Shown here piece after piece: positions 17,651 through 27,227 of a stretch of 64,000 nucleotides of DNA. Made by a program: the position numbers and the translations under genes. Position 1 is the stretch's first letter. Every line of letters starts with the position of its first letter. The stretch comes from JBBIRG01 sp964410965 (GTDB taxonomy: Bacteria > CLD3 > SB21 > JBBIRG01), in NCBI GenBank assembly GCA_964410965.1, contig CAYPIY010000006.1:1-64000 (forward strand), read 5' to 3'. Under the pieces are notes generated by a model. That model saw only the letters and a program-made list of their open reading frames with translations, ran no database searches and was not told the DNA's origin.

Positions 17651-19435
17651 ATGCCCGGCAAGATCCAGATATTACCCGAGTCCATCGCCAATAAGATCGC
17701 TGCGGGCGAAGTTGTCGAACGTCCCGCATCGGTCATCAAGGAACTTGTCGAAAATTCGATTGACGCCGGTTCCGATGAAATCACGGTTGTCCTTCAGCAG
17801 GGCGGTAAAACGCTGATTCAGGTCGTTGATAATGGATGCGGAATGACAGCGGAAGACGCACATCTGGCGTTTGAACGTCATGCGACCAGCAAAATCAGCC
17901 GATGGGAGGACCTGCTGAAAATCAGAACCTTCGGTTTCCGCGGCGAGGCCCTGCCCAGCATAGCTTCCGTATCGGATATCGAGTTCAAGACGAAAACCGC
18001 CGGCTCGGAGGTGTCCTGTGTGCTGATTTTTCACGGCGGATCCTTAACGGACTCGGGTCAGGCCGCGGGACTTACAGGATCGATCGTAACCGTAAGGAAT
18101 CTTTTTTATAATGTTCCGGCGCGCAGGAATTTTTTGAAGACAGATCAGACGGAACTCCGGCATATCCTCTCGAATATAAAAAAATTCGCCCTGGCTTATC
18201 CCGGAGTATCCTGGACCGTATTCCATGAAGATGAGCAAATCATCCGGTATCCGGCACAGGGCCTTGAAGAAAGGTTACAATCGGTTTTCGGCAAGGACAT
18301 TTTGAATCAGGTGTTATCGGTTCAGGTGGAGCAGTTCGGGACGCGTATCAAAGGATACATCAGCAAGCCCGGTTTTTCAGAAAAGACAAAAGGCGAACAG
18401 TTTGTTTTCCTGAACGGGAGGCCCATTTACAACCGCACAATCAATTTCGCGGCCTATTCGGCGTACGGTCAGACAATTCCGAAAGGGGACAAACCGTTTT
18501 ATGTTTTATTCTATGACTGGAACCCTGAAGAATACGATGTCAATGTTCATCCTACCAAAGCGGAAGTCAAGTTCCGTGATGAACAGCTTCTGTACAGAAT
18601 CACGTACTATGCCGTCCGCGAAGCTTTAAGCCATGAAGCGGTCATTCCGGCTCTGAAAACGCCCTCCGTTCAGGGCCATTCCGCAGCGGGGATTGACCAT
18701 ACGGGCGCTGTGAGTCAGTATCAGACGGTCAGCGGAAAGTCGCACGATCTGCAGCCCGGTTTATTTCCGGAAAATGATTTTCCCGATTCCGAACCGCAAA
18801 GTATGGCCCAGCCTTCCGAACCTGTTTCCGCCGGACAGTCAGGCAGGGCAGGAACAGCCGCCTATGCCGAAAATCAGGTCTGGCAGCTTCATCACCGTTA
18901 TATTGTTTCGCAAATCCGGAGCGGGCTGGCCTTTATTGACCAGCATGTGGCGCATGAAAGAATTCTTTATGAACGTGCACTGGAAGCATTCGAACAGCAG
19001 TCCGTCTTTTCCCAGCAACTGCTTTTTCCCGTTACGATGGATTTCAACCACGACGACTACGCGGTTCTGGAAGACATATTGCCTCTTCTTGAAAAAATCG
19101 GTTTCATCATTAAAAAATTCGGCCGGCGCACTGTCGTGATTGAGGCGGTTCCGGCAGACGTTCGTCTCGGGAACGAAAATAAAATTCTCTACGACATGAT
19201 CGATTATTACCGCGAACATGAAAGCCAAAGCATGGATCCAAGGGACAATCTGGCCAAGGCATTCGCGTGCAAAACCGCAATCAAGTCGGGAGATTCCCTG
19301 AATGTAGAGGAAATGAACAGCCTTATCGACCAGTTGTTCGCCACGAAATTTCCCTACGTATGCCCGCACGGCCGTCCGATCATCGTCCAATTGTCCCTGG
19401 ATGAGCTGGATAAACGCTTTCTTCGGACGAAATAA
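17651..19435 (+). CDS. mutL: DNA mismatch repair protein MutL (endonuclease type)
   Basis: The likely start is ATG 17651, preceded by GAAGG at good spacing; a GTG at 17639 would add four residues. The N-terminal GHKL ATPase shows IAAGEVVERPASVIKELVENS, then DNGCGM and GFRGEALPSIASV. The C-terminal domain holds the metal-dependent nicking motif DQHVAHERILYE (DQHA-x2-E-x4-E with Ala to Val), the ACK motif ACKTAIKSGD and the CPHGRPI motif, so it should be a nicking MutL of the MutH-independent mismatch repair type. QQLLFP fits the family's clamp-binding motif. 594 aa is a normal length. miaA follows directly, the classic mutL-miaA arrangement. No mutS is in the window. Confidence 0.97.
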   Translation: MPGKIQILPESIANKIAAGEVVERPASVIKELVENSIDAGSDEITVVLQQGGKTLIQVVDNGCGMTAEDAHLAFERHATSKISRWEDLLKIRTFGFRGEALPSIASVSDIEFKTKTAGSEVSCVLIFHGGSLTDSGQAAGLTGSIVTVRNLFYNVPARRNFLKTDQTELRHILSNIKKFALAYPGVSWTVFHEDEQIIRYPAQGLEERLQSVFGKDILNQVLSVQVEQFGTRIKGYISKPGFSEKTKGEQFVFLNGRPIYNRTINFAAYSAYGQTIPKGDKPFYVLFYDWNPEEYDVNVHPTKAEVKFRDEQLLYRITYYAVREALSHEAVIPALKTPSVQGHSAAGIDHTGAVSQYQTVSGKSHDLQPGLFPENDFPDSEPQSMAQPSEPVSAGQSGRAGTAAYAENQVWQLHHRYIVSQIRSGLAFIDQHVAHERILYERALEAFEQQSVFSQQLLFPVTMDFNHDDYAVLEDILPLLEKIGFIIKKFGRRTVVIEAVPADVRLGNENKILYDMIDYYREHESQSMDPRDNLAKAFACKTAIKSGDSLNVEEMNSLIDQLFATKFPYVCPHGRPIIVQLSLDELDKRFLRTK

Positions 19436-19438
19436 TGT

Positions 19439-20380
19439 ATGAATGCTCTTCCCGCTGTGTATTTGATCGTCGGGCCGACCGGCATCGGAAAGACGGAAGT
19501 TTCGTTACTGGTGGCGGCCGGTATTCACGCGGAAATCATTTCTGCAGATTCACGCCAGATCTACCGCAAAATGGATATCGCAACTGCTAAACCCTCAATC
19601 GAAGAACGGAGCGCAGTTCCTCATCACTTCATTGATGTCGCAGACCCCGGTGAAGTCTATGATGCCGGCCGTTTTGGCCGGGAAGCCCGCCTGAGGATTC
19701 TGGAATTGATAAAACGGGGAAAAAATGCTCTGGTTGTCGGAGGCTCGGGGCTGTACATCCGGTCACTGATCGACGGTTTTTTCGGGGGCTCGGAAAGGGA
19801 CACCGAAGTCAGGGAACGGATACGCTGTGAAATCAGGGAACTCGGCCTGGGAAAGGTATATCAAATCCTGAGTGAAATTGATCCGGTAACGGCAGAGCGG
19901 CTGCATCCGAATGACGCCAGAAGGATTGAACGCGCCCTTGAAGTTTTCAGGGTGACCGGAAGGCCCTTGTCGGAGCTTCACCTGCATCAAAACCGGGAGC
20001 CCTGGTGCCGACCTTTTTTTGCCGGACTGAAAACGGAAAGGGACTCATTATATGACCGAATCAACCGACGCGTCGACAGGATGATTCAGGCGGGCGTGAT
20101 CGGGGAAACCCAAAGACTTCTTGCAGAAGGCTATTCGCCGGGCCTTGTATCTATGGAAGGACTGGGATACCGCGAAATCATTCGGTATCTCAGCCACGAA
20201 ACCGGCCGGGATGCCATGCTGAATTTATTCAAACAGCATTCGAGGAATTACGCGAAAAGGCAGATGACCTGGTTCGGCAAGGATGAACGGATCCGGTGGT
20301 TTGAGACCGGGCCGGATAAAACAAAAGAAGCGCTGGCTTCAGAAATCATATCCTATATTACCAGCGCTTCCCTTCAATGA
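19439..20380 (+). CDS. miaA: tRNA dimethylallyltransferase MiaA
   Basis: Transfers a dimethylallyl group to N6 of A37 in tRNAs that read UNN codons. The P-loop GPTGIGKTE is at residues 11-19, followed by SADSRQIYRKMDIATAKP, the family signature for DMAPP and tRNA binding. VVGGSGLYIRSLIDG and the C-terminal RNYAKRQMTWF motif are present. 313 aa is typical. It begins three bases after the mutL stop. The window's own tRNA-Arg reads AGA/AGG codons and so is not a substrate. Confidence 0.97.
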   Translation: MNALPAVYLIVGPTGIGKTEVSLLVAAGIHAEIISADSRQIYRKMDIATAKPSIEERSAVPHHFIDVADPGEVYDAGRFGREARLRILELIKRGKNALVVGGSGLYIRSLIDGFFGGSERDTEVRERIRCEIRELGLGKVYQILSEIDPVTAERLHPNDARRIERALEVFRVTGRPLSELHLHQNREPWCRPFFAGLKTERDSLYDRINRRVDRMIQAGVIGETQRLLAEGYSPGLVSMEGLGYREIIRYLSHETGRDAMLNLFKQHSRNYAKRQMTWFGKDERIRWFETGPDKTKEALASEIISYITSASLQ

Positions 20381-20391
20381 TTTACTCGGTT

Positions 20392-21177
20392 TTATTCCTC
20401 AACCTCGCGGGTTTCAAGGTATATTTTGTCCATCGTAACATTTTCATAGGGGCGTGACCGCTGGTCAACCCGAACGCCCGCAATCTGGTCCACGACGTTC
20501 ATACCCTCGATGACTTCACCGTACACCGTATAATCCCCGTCCAGATGAGGCGTACCGCCGACCGTTGTGTAGAGGTCAATTTGTTCCTGCGTGAAAGCGA
20601 ACAAAGGTTTCCCGCTCATCCGCATCTGCATTTCAAAGGAACGGATCTGGTCGAGGGACATTGGGCCGTTATGAACGATATAAAACTGGCAGCCGCTCGA
20701 AGCTTTCTGGGGATTTACCTGGTCGCCCAGCCTTGCGGCGGCAAGCGCTCCGCGTTTGTGCAGCCGTTTGATCTCCGCCGGAATCGTATATCCCGTTCCG
20801 CCCTGGCCGTCATTGTTCGGGTTGTCATCCTTGGAATTGGGGTCGCCGCCCTGAATCATGAAGTTCGCGATCACACGGTGAAAGGTGGTGCCGTTATAGA
20901 AACCCTCACGTGCAAGTTTCTTGAAATTTTCCACATGCTTCGGGGCGTCTTTTTCATAAAAATTGATGACGATCTTTCCCGTTTTTGTCTCGATTACGGC
21001 CACTTCTTTTTTTACCTTCACTTTTGTGATCTCCTTATTTGTGTTATCCGACGGAAGGGTCTGTTTTTTTTCCTGAGAACACGCCGTTGCGGAGGCAAGG
21101 AACATTAATACGGCCGGCAAGATAAAAAACCGGATAAAATGGTTGGTTTTCGATGATTTAAAATTTAACTTGAACAA
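20392..21177 (-). CDS. Lipoprotein peptidyl-prolyl cis-trans isomerase, cyclophilin type
   Basis: The start is best placed at TTG 21177, because a GGAGG lies exactly five bases upstream; an in-frame ATG at 21189 contains that GGAGG and has no RBS of its own. The leader ends in a lipobox ATAC, giving a lipid-anchored mature protein. The cyclophilin fold is evident: IVINFYEKDAPKHVENFKKL, then GTTFHRVIANFMIQGGD with the catalytic arginine, and a late YTVYGEVIEGMNVVDQI block. It should act as an envelope folding factor. It is convergent with miaA. A linker of about 25 charged residues separates the lipobox from the domain. Confidence 0.93.
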   Translation of the reverse strand: MFKLNFKSSKTNHFIRFFILPAVLMFLASATACSQEKKQTLPSDNTNKEITKVKVKKEVAVIETKTGKIVINFYEKDAPKHVENFKKLAREGFYNGTTFHRVIANFMIQGGDPNSKDDNPNNDGQGGTGYTIPAEIKRLHKRGALAAARLGDQVNPQKASSGCQFYIVHNGPMSLDQIRSFEMQMRMSGKPLFAFTQEQIDLYTTVGGTPHLDGDYTVYGEVIEGMNVVDQIAGVRVDQRSRPYENVTMDKIYLETREVEE

Positions 21178-21187
21178 TGCGACCTCC
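21175..21187 (-). promoter_or_regulatory. RBS that fixes a TTG start for the cyclophilin gene
   Basis: GGAGG on the minus strand (21187-21183), then five bases, then TTG (21177-21175). The competing ATG (21189-21187) overlaps the GGAGG itself, so it cannot use it. The spacing makes TTG the probable initiation codon. Confidence 0.7.
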
Positions 21188-21248
21188 ATAGATTAAATTA
21201 GTATATGATATGTTAAATGTAAAATACATAATCAACATTATAAGAAAA

Positions 21249-22184
21249 ATGATGAACATTTTCAAATGGTATTACCGATTTTTACTTTTTCTTTTCACCG
21301 GTTTTATGCCTGTCACCGGGCAATCTTCGGTCCCGATAAAATTTAAGACGGCTCAAATCCTGGACCTGAAGTCCCTTTCCGTTACTGTAAAAAAGCCGGC
21401 AGCTTTGTCTGTCAGTCTCTACGGGGACATATTTATTGTGGATCCGGAACAGCATCTGCTGATCCGGCTGGATCCGAACGGTGCTTATGTGAATCATACG
21501 GGCGGTTTCGGATGGAATGATCAGCAGCTGGATACCCCGAAGGATGTTTCGACATACGACGGCCTGAATATTTATGTCGCTGATTATCAGAACCAGCGGA
21601 TTCAGCGGTACAACCGCAATCTGCAGTATATTTCATCCACGGGACAGGCATCCGGTAACCGGTTGGGTATGGATTCGAAAATCAGTCAGGGAACGGATGT
21701 GGGTTATCCGGCCGCGCTGGCTATTTCTCCGCTCGGCGACATGTTTTGTGTGGATCAGGAAAAAAACCAGGTGATCAGGATCAGTTCCACGGGTCTGCGG
21801 GGACTTACTTTCGGTGGGTTTGAATCTGGAAGAGGACAGCTGAATTCTCCCTCCAGGATAAGAGTCACCAAAGACCGTGTCTATATCCTTGATCAGTCGC
21901 GTATAGTGATGTACGATTATTTCGGTAACTATCTCTCAGAACTGAGTCATTCCCTTGTCCGGAGACCGGGTGATCTGTTTGTCGATCGTTATGAAAGGAT
22001 ATATATTGCTGAATCCTCTTCCCGTGTGGTCCTGATTTTCAGGCCGAACGGGCAACTGATTGCGCAGATATCCGATTTTGATTTCAGTATTCCGGCCGGC
22101 CTGGCAGTTGCCGGAAACCGGCTTTATGTGCTCGACAGCGGATTAATGCAGATCGTTGTTTTTCAAATTTCGGAAAGCCGCTGA
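21249..22184 (+). CDS. Secreted NHL-repeat beta-propeller protein
   Basis: About 311 residues if begun at ATG 21249; an upstream ATG at 21210 adds 13 residues but gives an unusually long n-region to the signal peptide. Neither has a strong RBS. After the signal sequence (FLLFLFTGFMPVTG) six NHL-type blades can be counted: each has an LxVxxx[DN]xGxIYVxD-like pattern, for example GDIFIVDPEQHLLIRLD, NIYVADYQNQRIQRYN and DMFCVDQEKNQVIRIS. NHL propellers bind proteins, carbohydrates or RNA and have no fixed activity. It ends three bases before the ATG of the giant outer-membrane protein, so the two are almost certainly co-translated and may form an envelope complex. Confidence 0.85.
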   Translation: MMNIFKWYYRFLLFLFTGFMPVTGQSSVPIKFKTAQILDLKSLSVTVKKPAALSVSLYGDIFIVDPEQHLLIRLDPNGAYVNHTGGFGWNDQQLDTPKDVSTYDGLNIYVADYQNQRIQRYNRNLQYISSTGQASGNRLGMDSKISQGTDVGYPAALAISPLGDMFCVDQEKNQVIRISSTGLRGLTFGGFESGRGQLNSPSRIRVTKDRVYILDQSRIVMYDYFGNYLSELSHSLVRRPGDLFVDRYERIYIAESSSRVVLIFRPNGQLIAQISDFDFSIPAGLAVAGNRLYVLDSGLMQIVVFQISESR

Positions 22185-22187
22185 TTG

Positions 22188-25100
22188 ATGAATATGCTTT
22201 TTCGATTCTTTGCGGCTACCATGCTGTTTTCCGGAATATCCTTGCCCGCACAAACGATAAGGGATTCCGCATCCGACGGAAGAGATATGGATTTGCGTTA
22301 CATCGGGAAATCCGGGAAACAATACCTGACCGGTTTGATGGACAGGCAGCATACATTCAAGGGTTCAGGAACCGATACCTTTTACCGTCTTCCAGAGGGT
22401 ATGATCATTTTTGAAAGTGAAACCGTAGAAACAGAAGGCCTGAGGATGAAACGGGGAACGGATTACAGGATCAATTACCGTTTCGGTGAAATTGATTTTA
22501 TGATTCCTGTTTCGGAGGGCGTAACTATACTTGTAAAGTATAAGGTGTTTCCGTTCGGAATAAAAGAAGTTTACCGGCACAGGGACTTTTCGTCCCTGCG
22601 TGTTCTGACCGATACCGCCCGCCGGGGGCAAATGATAACGGTCTTCCAGGGCTATGATCCTGGAGAAACGGCTCTCTTCGGTCAATCGAATCTGACGGGA
22701 TCAGGCAGTATCACAAGGGGTTTTACGATAGGCTCTAATCAGGATTTCACGCTGAACTCAGGGCTGAATATTCAGATCTCCGGCCAGATAACAGATGACG
22801 TGACCATTGAAGCCTCTCTTACCGATGAGTCCACGCCGATCCAGCCGGAAGGCAATACGGAAACACTTCAGGAAATTGATAAGGTGTTTATTGAAATCCG
22901 CAAGGCTGACCGTTATTCTGCGACATTCGGCGACTTTGATTTTACGCTACAGGGGACGGAATTCGGTAATTATGCACGCAAGCTCCAGGGGGTCAAGGCG
23001 ATGGCAAATACGGAAAGAGTCAAAGCGGATATTGCCTTCGCGGCCACTGAAGGGCGTTATGCCACAAACAACATTACTGTGTCGGAAGGCGTCCAGGGGC
23101 CCTATGAATTGTCCGGGGCCAGCGGAGAGAAAAATATTCTTGTCATCGCCGGGACGGAAAAGGTATGGCTGAACGGCGTGCAAATGAGGCGTGGCGAGGA
23201 TCAGGACTATATAATCGATTACAGCGCGGCTCAGCTCTGGTTCACGCGTCGTCGGCTTATTGCCCCTGAATCCAGGGTGGTCGTGGATTTTGAGTACACG
23301 GAGGATTTGTTTCGGAGGAATACTCTCGCCGGTAAACTGCATACCAACTGGTTTGGGGACCAACTGGCGGTCGGAGGTGTGTTCATTCATGAATACGATG
23401 ACAAGGACCACCCGGTCAATCTGAGCCTTTCCTCACAGCTGACGGATTCGCTTTCCAAGATTGATGACAGAACGATCCATCAGGCCGGAAATGTAATTTT
23501 TGTGAGCGGAGCGGTGTACACTGGATCCGGGCGAGGCGCCTACATCCGGATATACGACTCTGCCGCTCAGGATACGATATTTATATATCAGGGCGCCGAC
23601 AGCGCCGGCGATTATAACGTGCGCTTTACGAACGTCGGCGCAAACCGGGGCGATTATACCCGCGGACTGATTCTTGGCGAATTCCGCTATGCGGGCAGGA
23701 ATCAGGGCGATTATCTTCCGGTTGTTCCTCTGACACTCCCGACTACCAACACTCTGGGCAGTGTGTTTCTGAGCGTGCATCCGGCAAGGGCATGGAAGAT
23801 TTACAGTGAATTCGCGGTGAGCGGCTTTGACGTTAACGCCTTCTCACCCGGGCAAATTACCGGAAAAGCTATATTGATCAACGTCCGCGCAAATAATCAG
23901 GCCGTTCATGCCCTGGGCAGGCATCTCGGAGAGTTCGATCTCAATGCCCGGATCCGGTATAAAGACAGCCTGTTCACAGAAGTAGGACGGATGGACCAGA
24001 CTGAGTTTAGCAGGGAATGGAATCTGCAGCCGTCGCCTGCGCTTGTTTCCCGTCACATGAATCGCGAGATCATAAGGGAAATAAGCGCCGAATACCGGCC
24101 GGTTTCCGTTTTGCGGATTGCGCCGTATTACGGGCACCTGGAGAAAGGCGCCGGTCATTTCTTATCGGACCGGGCCGGCGGGCTTGTCAGCCTGAACCGG
24201 GATAAGCTCCCTTTTATCCTGTACCGGCTTGACGGGATATCAACTAAAAACGAACAGTCCGGCAACTCGCTCCAATCCTCTGTCCGGCGACAGCATCTGA
24301 TAACCAGATACCGGTTCTGGAAAATGGAGCCCGGGTTCGAACTGGAAACGGAAAAAAATGATAACACCGACCTGATTGCCGATTCCGTATTTGGGACATC
24401 CTATCTGGTTTATCGTCCGAAAATCGATTTTACCGGCTTCACAAAAACGAGTTTCGGAGTTTCGCATGAACTTAGATATGACCGTTTAAAAAACACCCGG
24501 GTGGACACACTCAACGGAACTTTATCCGTAGCCTCGACCAGCCGCATTTACTGGACTATCAGCAACTGGCGTCATCTGACATCCGGTATTGAATATGTAC
24601 AGCGGAAAAAGGTTTTTCAGGGACGATTCCGAACAGCGGACAATCCCGATAAGACAACCAGGCTTGCCAGTTCTTCAATCGAATACTCACCCCTGAATCA
24701 GGCTCTGAAGGTTACCATGAATTATCAGGTTTCCGAGGAGCAGATGCAGAACAGGAAAATCATTTTTATACCCGTTGGGCCGAATCAGGGGAACTATATC
24801 AGGGCCGATCAGGACAGCTTTCTTCAGGTTCCGCAGGGACAGGGTGACTGGGTTCAGGGAAGTGTCCGCTCAAATCAGTTCACACCCGTGGTCGAAATCT
24901 CGGCAGGATTTCGTCTTCGCATTGAAATGTACCGCTGGCTGAATCAAAGGGAAAAAAAGGATGATCGTATGATCGATACTTCTGTAAATACCCACTCAGA
25001 ACGGGAATTCTGGCGATGGTTGCTCTTAAATACCGCATGGGAAACATTTATCCGGGTGGAAGAAAACCAGAATCAGCCTGACTGGTCATTTTATTTCCTG

Positions 25101-25790
25101 AACTGGAATGTTTTTCAGAAAGGGGCAGGAACGATCCGGGGTTCAGCCTCCCTCAGGCAGGACCTGATTCTTTTTCCGCAACGGACTCAACGATCCGTCC
25201 GGCTGAGGTATGAACATCAGCAGAGCCTCACCAACCTGCTCATCGACGGAAAGGACCGTCGCAAGCGAATCCTTCGAAATCTACGGTGGCGTGAACAGTT
25301 AACCCCGATATGGTCAATGGAGCATGAACTGGAATATGAAACGAACCGGAGAAGATCTCAGATTACATTCAGCGGAAATCAGCCGGATTTCACCATTCAG
25401 CGTCTTAAAGGCAAGCCTGGGATCATGATCAGGCCGGGCAATCATCTCGAGATCGTATTCAAGGCACAGTGGATGAGGGCGCATGAGGAAACCAAGGGGC
25501 AGCGGGCCGATATTTATTCCTTTCTGCCGGAAATCAATTATTCATTTCAGACAAAAGGACGGCTGACCGCCGGCGCCGAAGCCGTAAGCGTAAAAATCAG
25601 CCATAAGGATCCGTTGGTGTTATATGAACTTGCGGACGGAAATCAGAAAGGAATCACATACCGATGGATGATCCACGGTGATTACAGGATCGGGGAACAT
25701 CTATCGGCAGGAATGAACTATACAGGCCGCAAAGAGCCAGGGCAGTCAATCATTCACATCGCAAGCGCTGAACTGCGGGCCTTTTTCTGA
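22188..25790 (+). CDS. Giant outer-membrane beta-strand protein of an uncharacterised FCB family
   Basis: 1,200 residues with a signal peptide ending near PAQT. The best start is ATG 22188 with GGAAAG upstream, four bases after the NHL stop. Residues ~165-260 hold a block I associate with uncharacterised FCB outer-membrane proteins: GSGSITRGFTIGSNQDFTLN, then LTDESTPIQPEGNTETLQEI. Next come a NILVIAGTEKVWLNG strand and a DYIIDYSAAQLWFTRRR strand. From ~380 the sequence alternates polar and hydrophobic residues like a large beta barrel, ending in Phe-Phe. Motifs of the form G-x-x-x-G-D/N-Y recur (GANRGDY, RNQGDYLP, GPNQGNY, QGQGDW). Function unknown; a distant relation to SprA-type translocon proteins is possible but not shown. 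The gene is complete. Confidence 0.8.
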   Translation: MNMLFRFFAATMLFSGISLPAQTIRDSASDGRDMDLRYIGKSGKQYLTGLMDRQHTFKGSGTDTFYRLPEGMIIFESETVETEGLRMKRGTDYRINYRFGEIDFMIPVSEGVTILVKYKVFPFGIKEVYRHRDFSSLRVLTDTARRGQMITVFQGYDPGETALFGQSNLTGSGSITRGFTIGSNQDFTLNSGLNIQISGQITDDVTIEASLTDESTPIQPEGNTETLQEIDKVFIEIRKADRYSATFGDFDFTLQGTEFGNYARKLQGVKAMANTERVKADIAFAATEGRYATNNITVSEGVQGPYELSGASGEKNILVIAGTEKVWLNGVQMRRGEDQDYIIDYSAAQLWFTRRRLIAPESRVVVDFEYTEDLFRRNTLAGKLHTNWFGDQLAVGGVFIHEYDDKDHPVNLSLSSQLTDSLSKIDDRTIHQAGNVIFVSGAVYTGSGRGAYIRIYDSAAQDTIFIYQGADSAGDYNVRFTNVGANRGDYTRGLILGEFRYAGRNQGDYLPVVPLTLPTTNTLGSVFLSVHPARAWKIYSEFAVSGFDVNAFSPGQITGKAILINVRANNQAVHALGRHLGEFDLNARIRYKDSLFTEVGRMDQTEFSREWNLQPSPALVSRHMNREIIREISAEYRPVSVLRIAPYYGHLEKGAGHFLSDRAGGLVSLNRDKLPFILYRLDGISTKNEQSGNSLQSSVRRQHLITRYRFWKMEPGFELETEKNDNTDLIADSVFGTSYLVYRPKIDFTGFTKTSFGVSHELRYDRLKNTRVDTLNGTLSVASTSRIYWTISNWRHLTSGIEYVQRKKVFQGRFRTADNPDKTTRLASSSIEYSPLNQALKVTMNYQVSEEQMQNRKIIFIPVGPNQGNYIRADQDSFLQVPQGQGDWVQGSVRSNQFTPVVEISAGFRLRIEMYRWLNQREKKDDRMIDTSVNTHSEREFWRWLLLNTAWETFIRVEENQNQPDWSFYFLNWNVFQKGAGTIRGSASLRQDLILFPQRTQRSVRLRYEHQQSLTNLLIDGKDRRKRILRNLRWREQLTPIWSMEHELEYETNRRRSQITFSGNQPDFTIQRLKGKPGIMIRPGNHLEIVFKAQWMRAHEETKGQRADIYSFLPEINYSFQTKGRLTAGAEAVSVKISHKDPLVLYELADGNQKGITYRWMIHGDYRIGEHLSAGMNYTGRKEPGQSIIHIASAELRAFF

Positions 25791-25910
25791 TATCGCCCGC
25801 TGAAAGCCTGAAAAGCAAAATGAAATTCTACATTTTGAAATTGAAAAAAAATTGATTCTGGATTTCCGTATGACCGCATAGGGCCGGATCCAGCAGAGTT
25901 GCCAGGGGTT

Positions 25911-26981
25911 TCATTGCAATCCGGCAAGTTGTTGTTTCAGATAACCGATAATATCAACCGGGGTCGGATCCTGTTCCCTTACAAGCGCGAGGTAATAACT
26001 CAGCCAGTCACCTAGGTATATCAGCGAAACGAACCGGGTGAATTTTGACCGGCCTTCACTCTGGAAAACGAAAACCTGCGATTTCTTACCTAAAATATCC
26101 TGAATGATTTCAAATCTTTTGATAACCTGAGGGTGATCTTTTGTATCCCGGAGCAGGATGGCGGAAAAATTATTTATGGAATCCGCGTCAATGGTCTGCC
26201 AGCCGACGATTTCATTATGGTTCATTTCTACGATGGTATTGGCAAATGCGAGCAGTTTTGCGTTTTCGCTGATCTGTCCTTTCAGGCGGAGCGCCGCAGC
26301 GAACATGGGTTCTGAGGCGTAAATCATCACCGGGAGATGGGTCATGGCTTCCGCGGCTCGGACAAGCGGATTGGAGGATCCTGCATCCGACCAAACCATC
26401 TTCTTCTTTTTCAGGTAATTTTCCGCTTCGGAGATATCGGCCTGGGCTACATGGCCGTAATAAAGGTAATGGATCAGTCCCGTCAGAATGGTGAAAGAGT
26501 ATCCGATAGCCTGTCTTGGCTGAAGGCCTGAGGGTAAAAAAATATTCTGGAGATTTCGTTGCTGCGACAAATCCGCTATCATGCCTCCCGTGGAAAGGGA
26601 AAGGATAACCGCTTTTTGTCCGAGCGCGTCACGGAATGCAGATATGGTTTCCTCGGTGTTTCCGGAATAACTTGAAATAATGACCAGCGTTTGTCCGGAC
26701 ACGAATCGGGGCACTTCATAGTCCCGGCAGACGATAATGGGAACAGGAAGGTTGTCACTGAAAAGGTTTTTTACAAAATCACCGGCGATCGCAGAACCGC
26801 CCATTCCGCAAATGACGATATGCCGGATCGATTGGATTTGTTGCCGGATTGACTGGATGGCAGGATGAAGTATGGTTTGTCCGAGAATTTCAGCAGCGCC
26901 TTGAATCTGGCGGTCAAAATCCACTAACACCCGGAAATAACCGGATCCATCAAATTTGTTTTTTTGTTCCTGCAGGTTCAT
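25911..26981 (-). CDS. Bifunctional phosphoglucose/phosphomannose isomerase
   Basis: A two-SIS-domain isomerase interconverting glucose-6-P, fructose-6-P and mannose-6-P. Residues ~50-75 give HIVICGMGGSAIAGDF, followed by SYSGNTEETISAFRDA, the phosphosugar site. MNHNEIVGWQ near residue 255 is the signature of the bifunctional PGI/PMI family seen in archaea and FCB bacteria. The length of 356 aa is typical. It supplies mannose-6-P for GDP-mannose, which could feed the mannosyl compatible-solute or lipopolysaccharide pathways found elsewhere in the window; that link is inferred. It is a single gene on the minus strand, divergent from the corrinoid module. Confidence 0.92.
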   Translation of the reverse strand: MNLQEQKNKFDGSGYFRVLVDFDRQIQGAAEILGQTILHPAIQSIRQQIQSIRHIVICGMGGSAIAGDFVKNLFSDNLPVPIIVCRDYEVPRFVSGQTLVIISSYSGNTEETISAFRDALGQKAVILSLSTGGMIADLSQQRNLQNIFLPSGLQPRQAIGYSFTILTGLIHYLYYGHVAQADISEAENYLKKKKMVWSDAGSSNPLVRAAEAMTHLPVMIYASEPMFAAALRLKGQISENAKLLAFANTIVEMNHNEIVGWQTIDADSINNFSAILLRDTKDHPQVIKRFEIIQDILGKKSQVFVFQSEGRSKFTRFVSLIYLGDWLSYYLALVREQDPTPVDIIGYLKQQLAGLQ

Positions 26982-27150
26982 GTTTTTTTACCGGATTGCT
27001 TTACAGATACGTTTAAACACATTATTACCTTTTTCATTGTTAAAAATCAATGAGAAATATTTATTCGGACTTTTTTGAAAACAACTTTTTGGAAACTTAT
27101 TTCTCTGCGTTTTTCCGGAAAACGGAATTGGAATAAACAAGGACAGATAA

Positions 27151-27179
27151 TTGCATTCGACGAATAAATATATTATATT
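27151..27179 (+). promoter_or_regulatory. Sigma-70-like promoter of the corrinoid module
   Basis: TTGCAT (27151-27156), a spacer of 17 bases and TATATT (27174-27179), about 48 bases before the first start codon. No cobalamin riboswitch B12-box is visible in the 246-base divergent region. Confidence 0.5.
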
Positions 27180-27227
27180 CCGTAATATGGAAGTTCTGAT
27201 AAAATAAATTTCATACAGGAGATGATC

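Noticed and set aside
26982..27227. Cobalamin riboswitch before the corrinoid module
   Set aside because: No B12-box-like sequence or typical paired elements could be found by eye.
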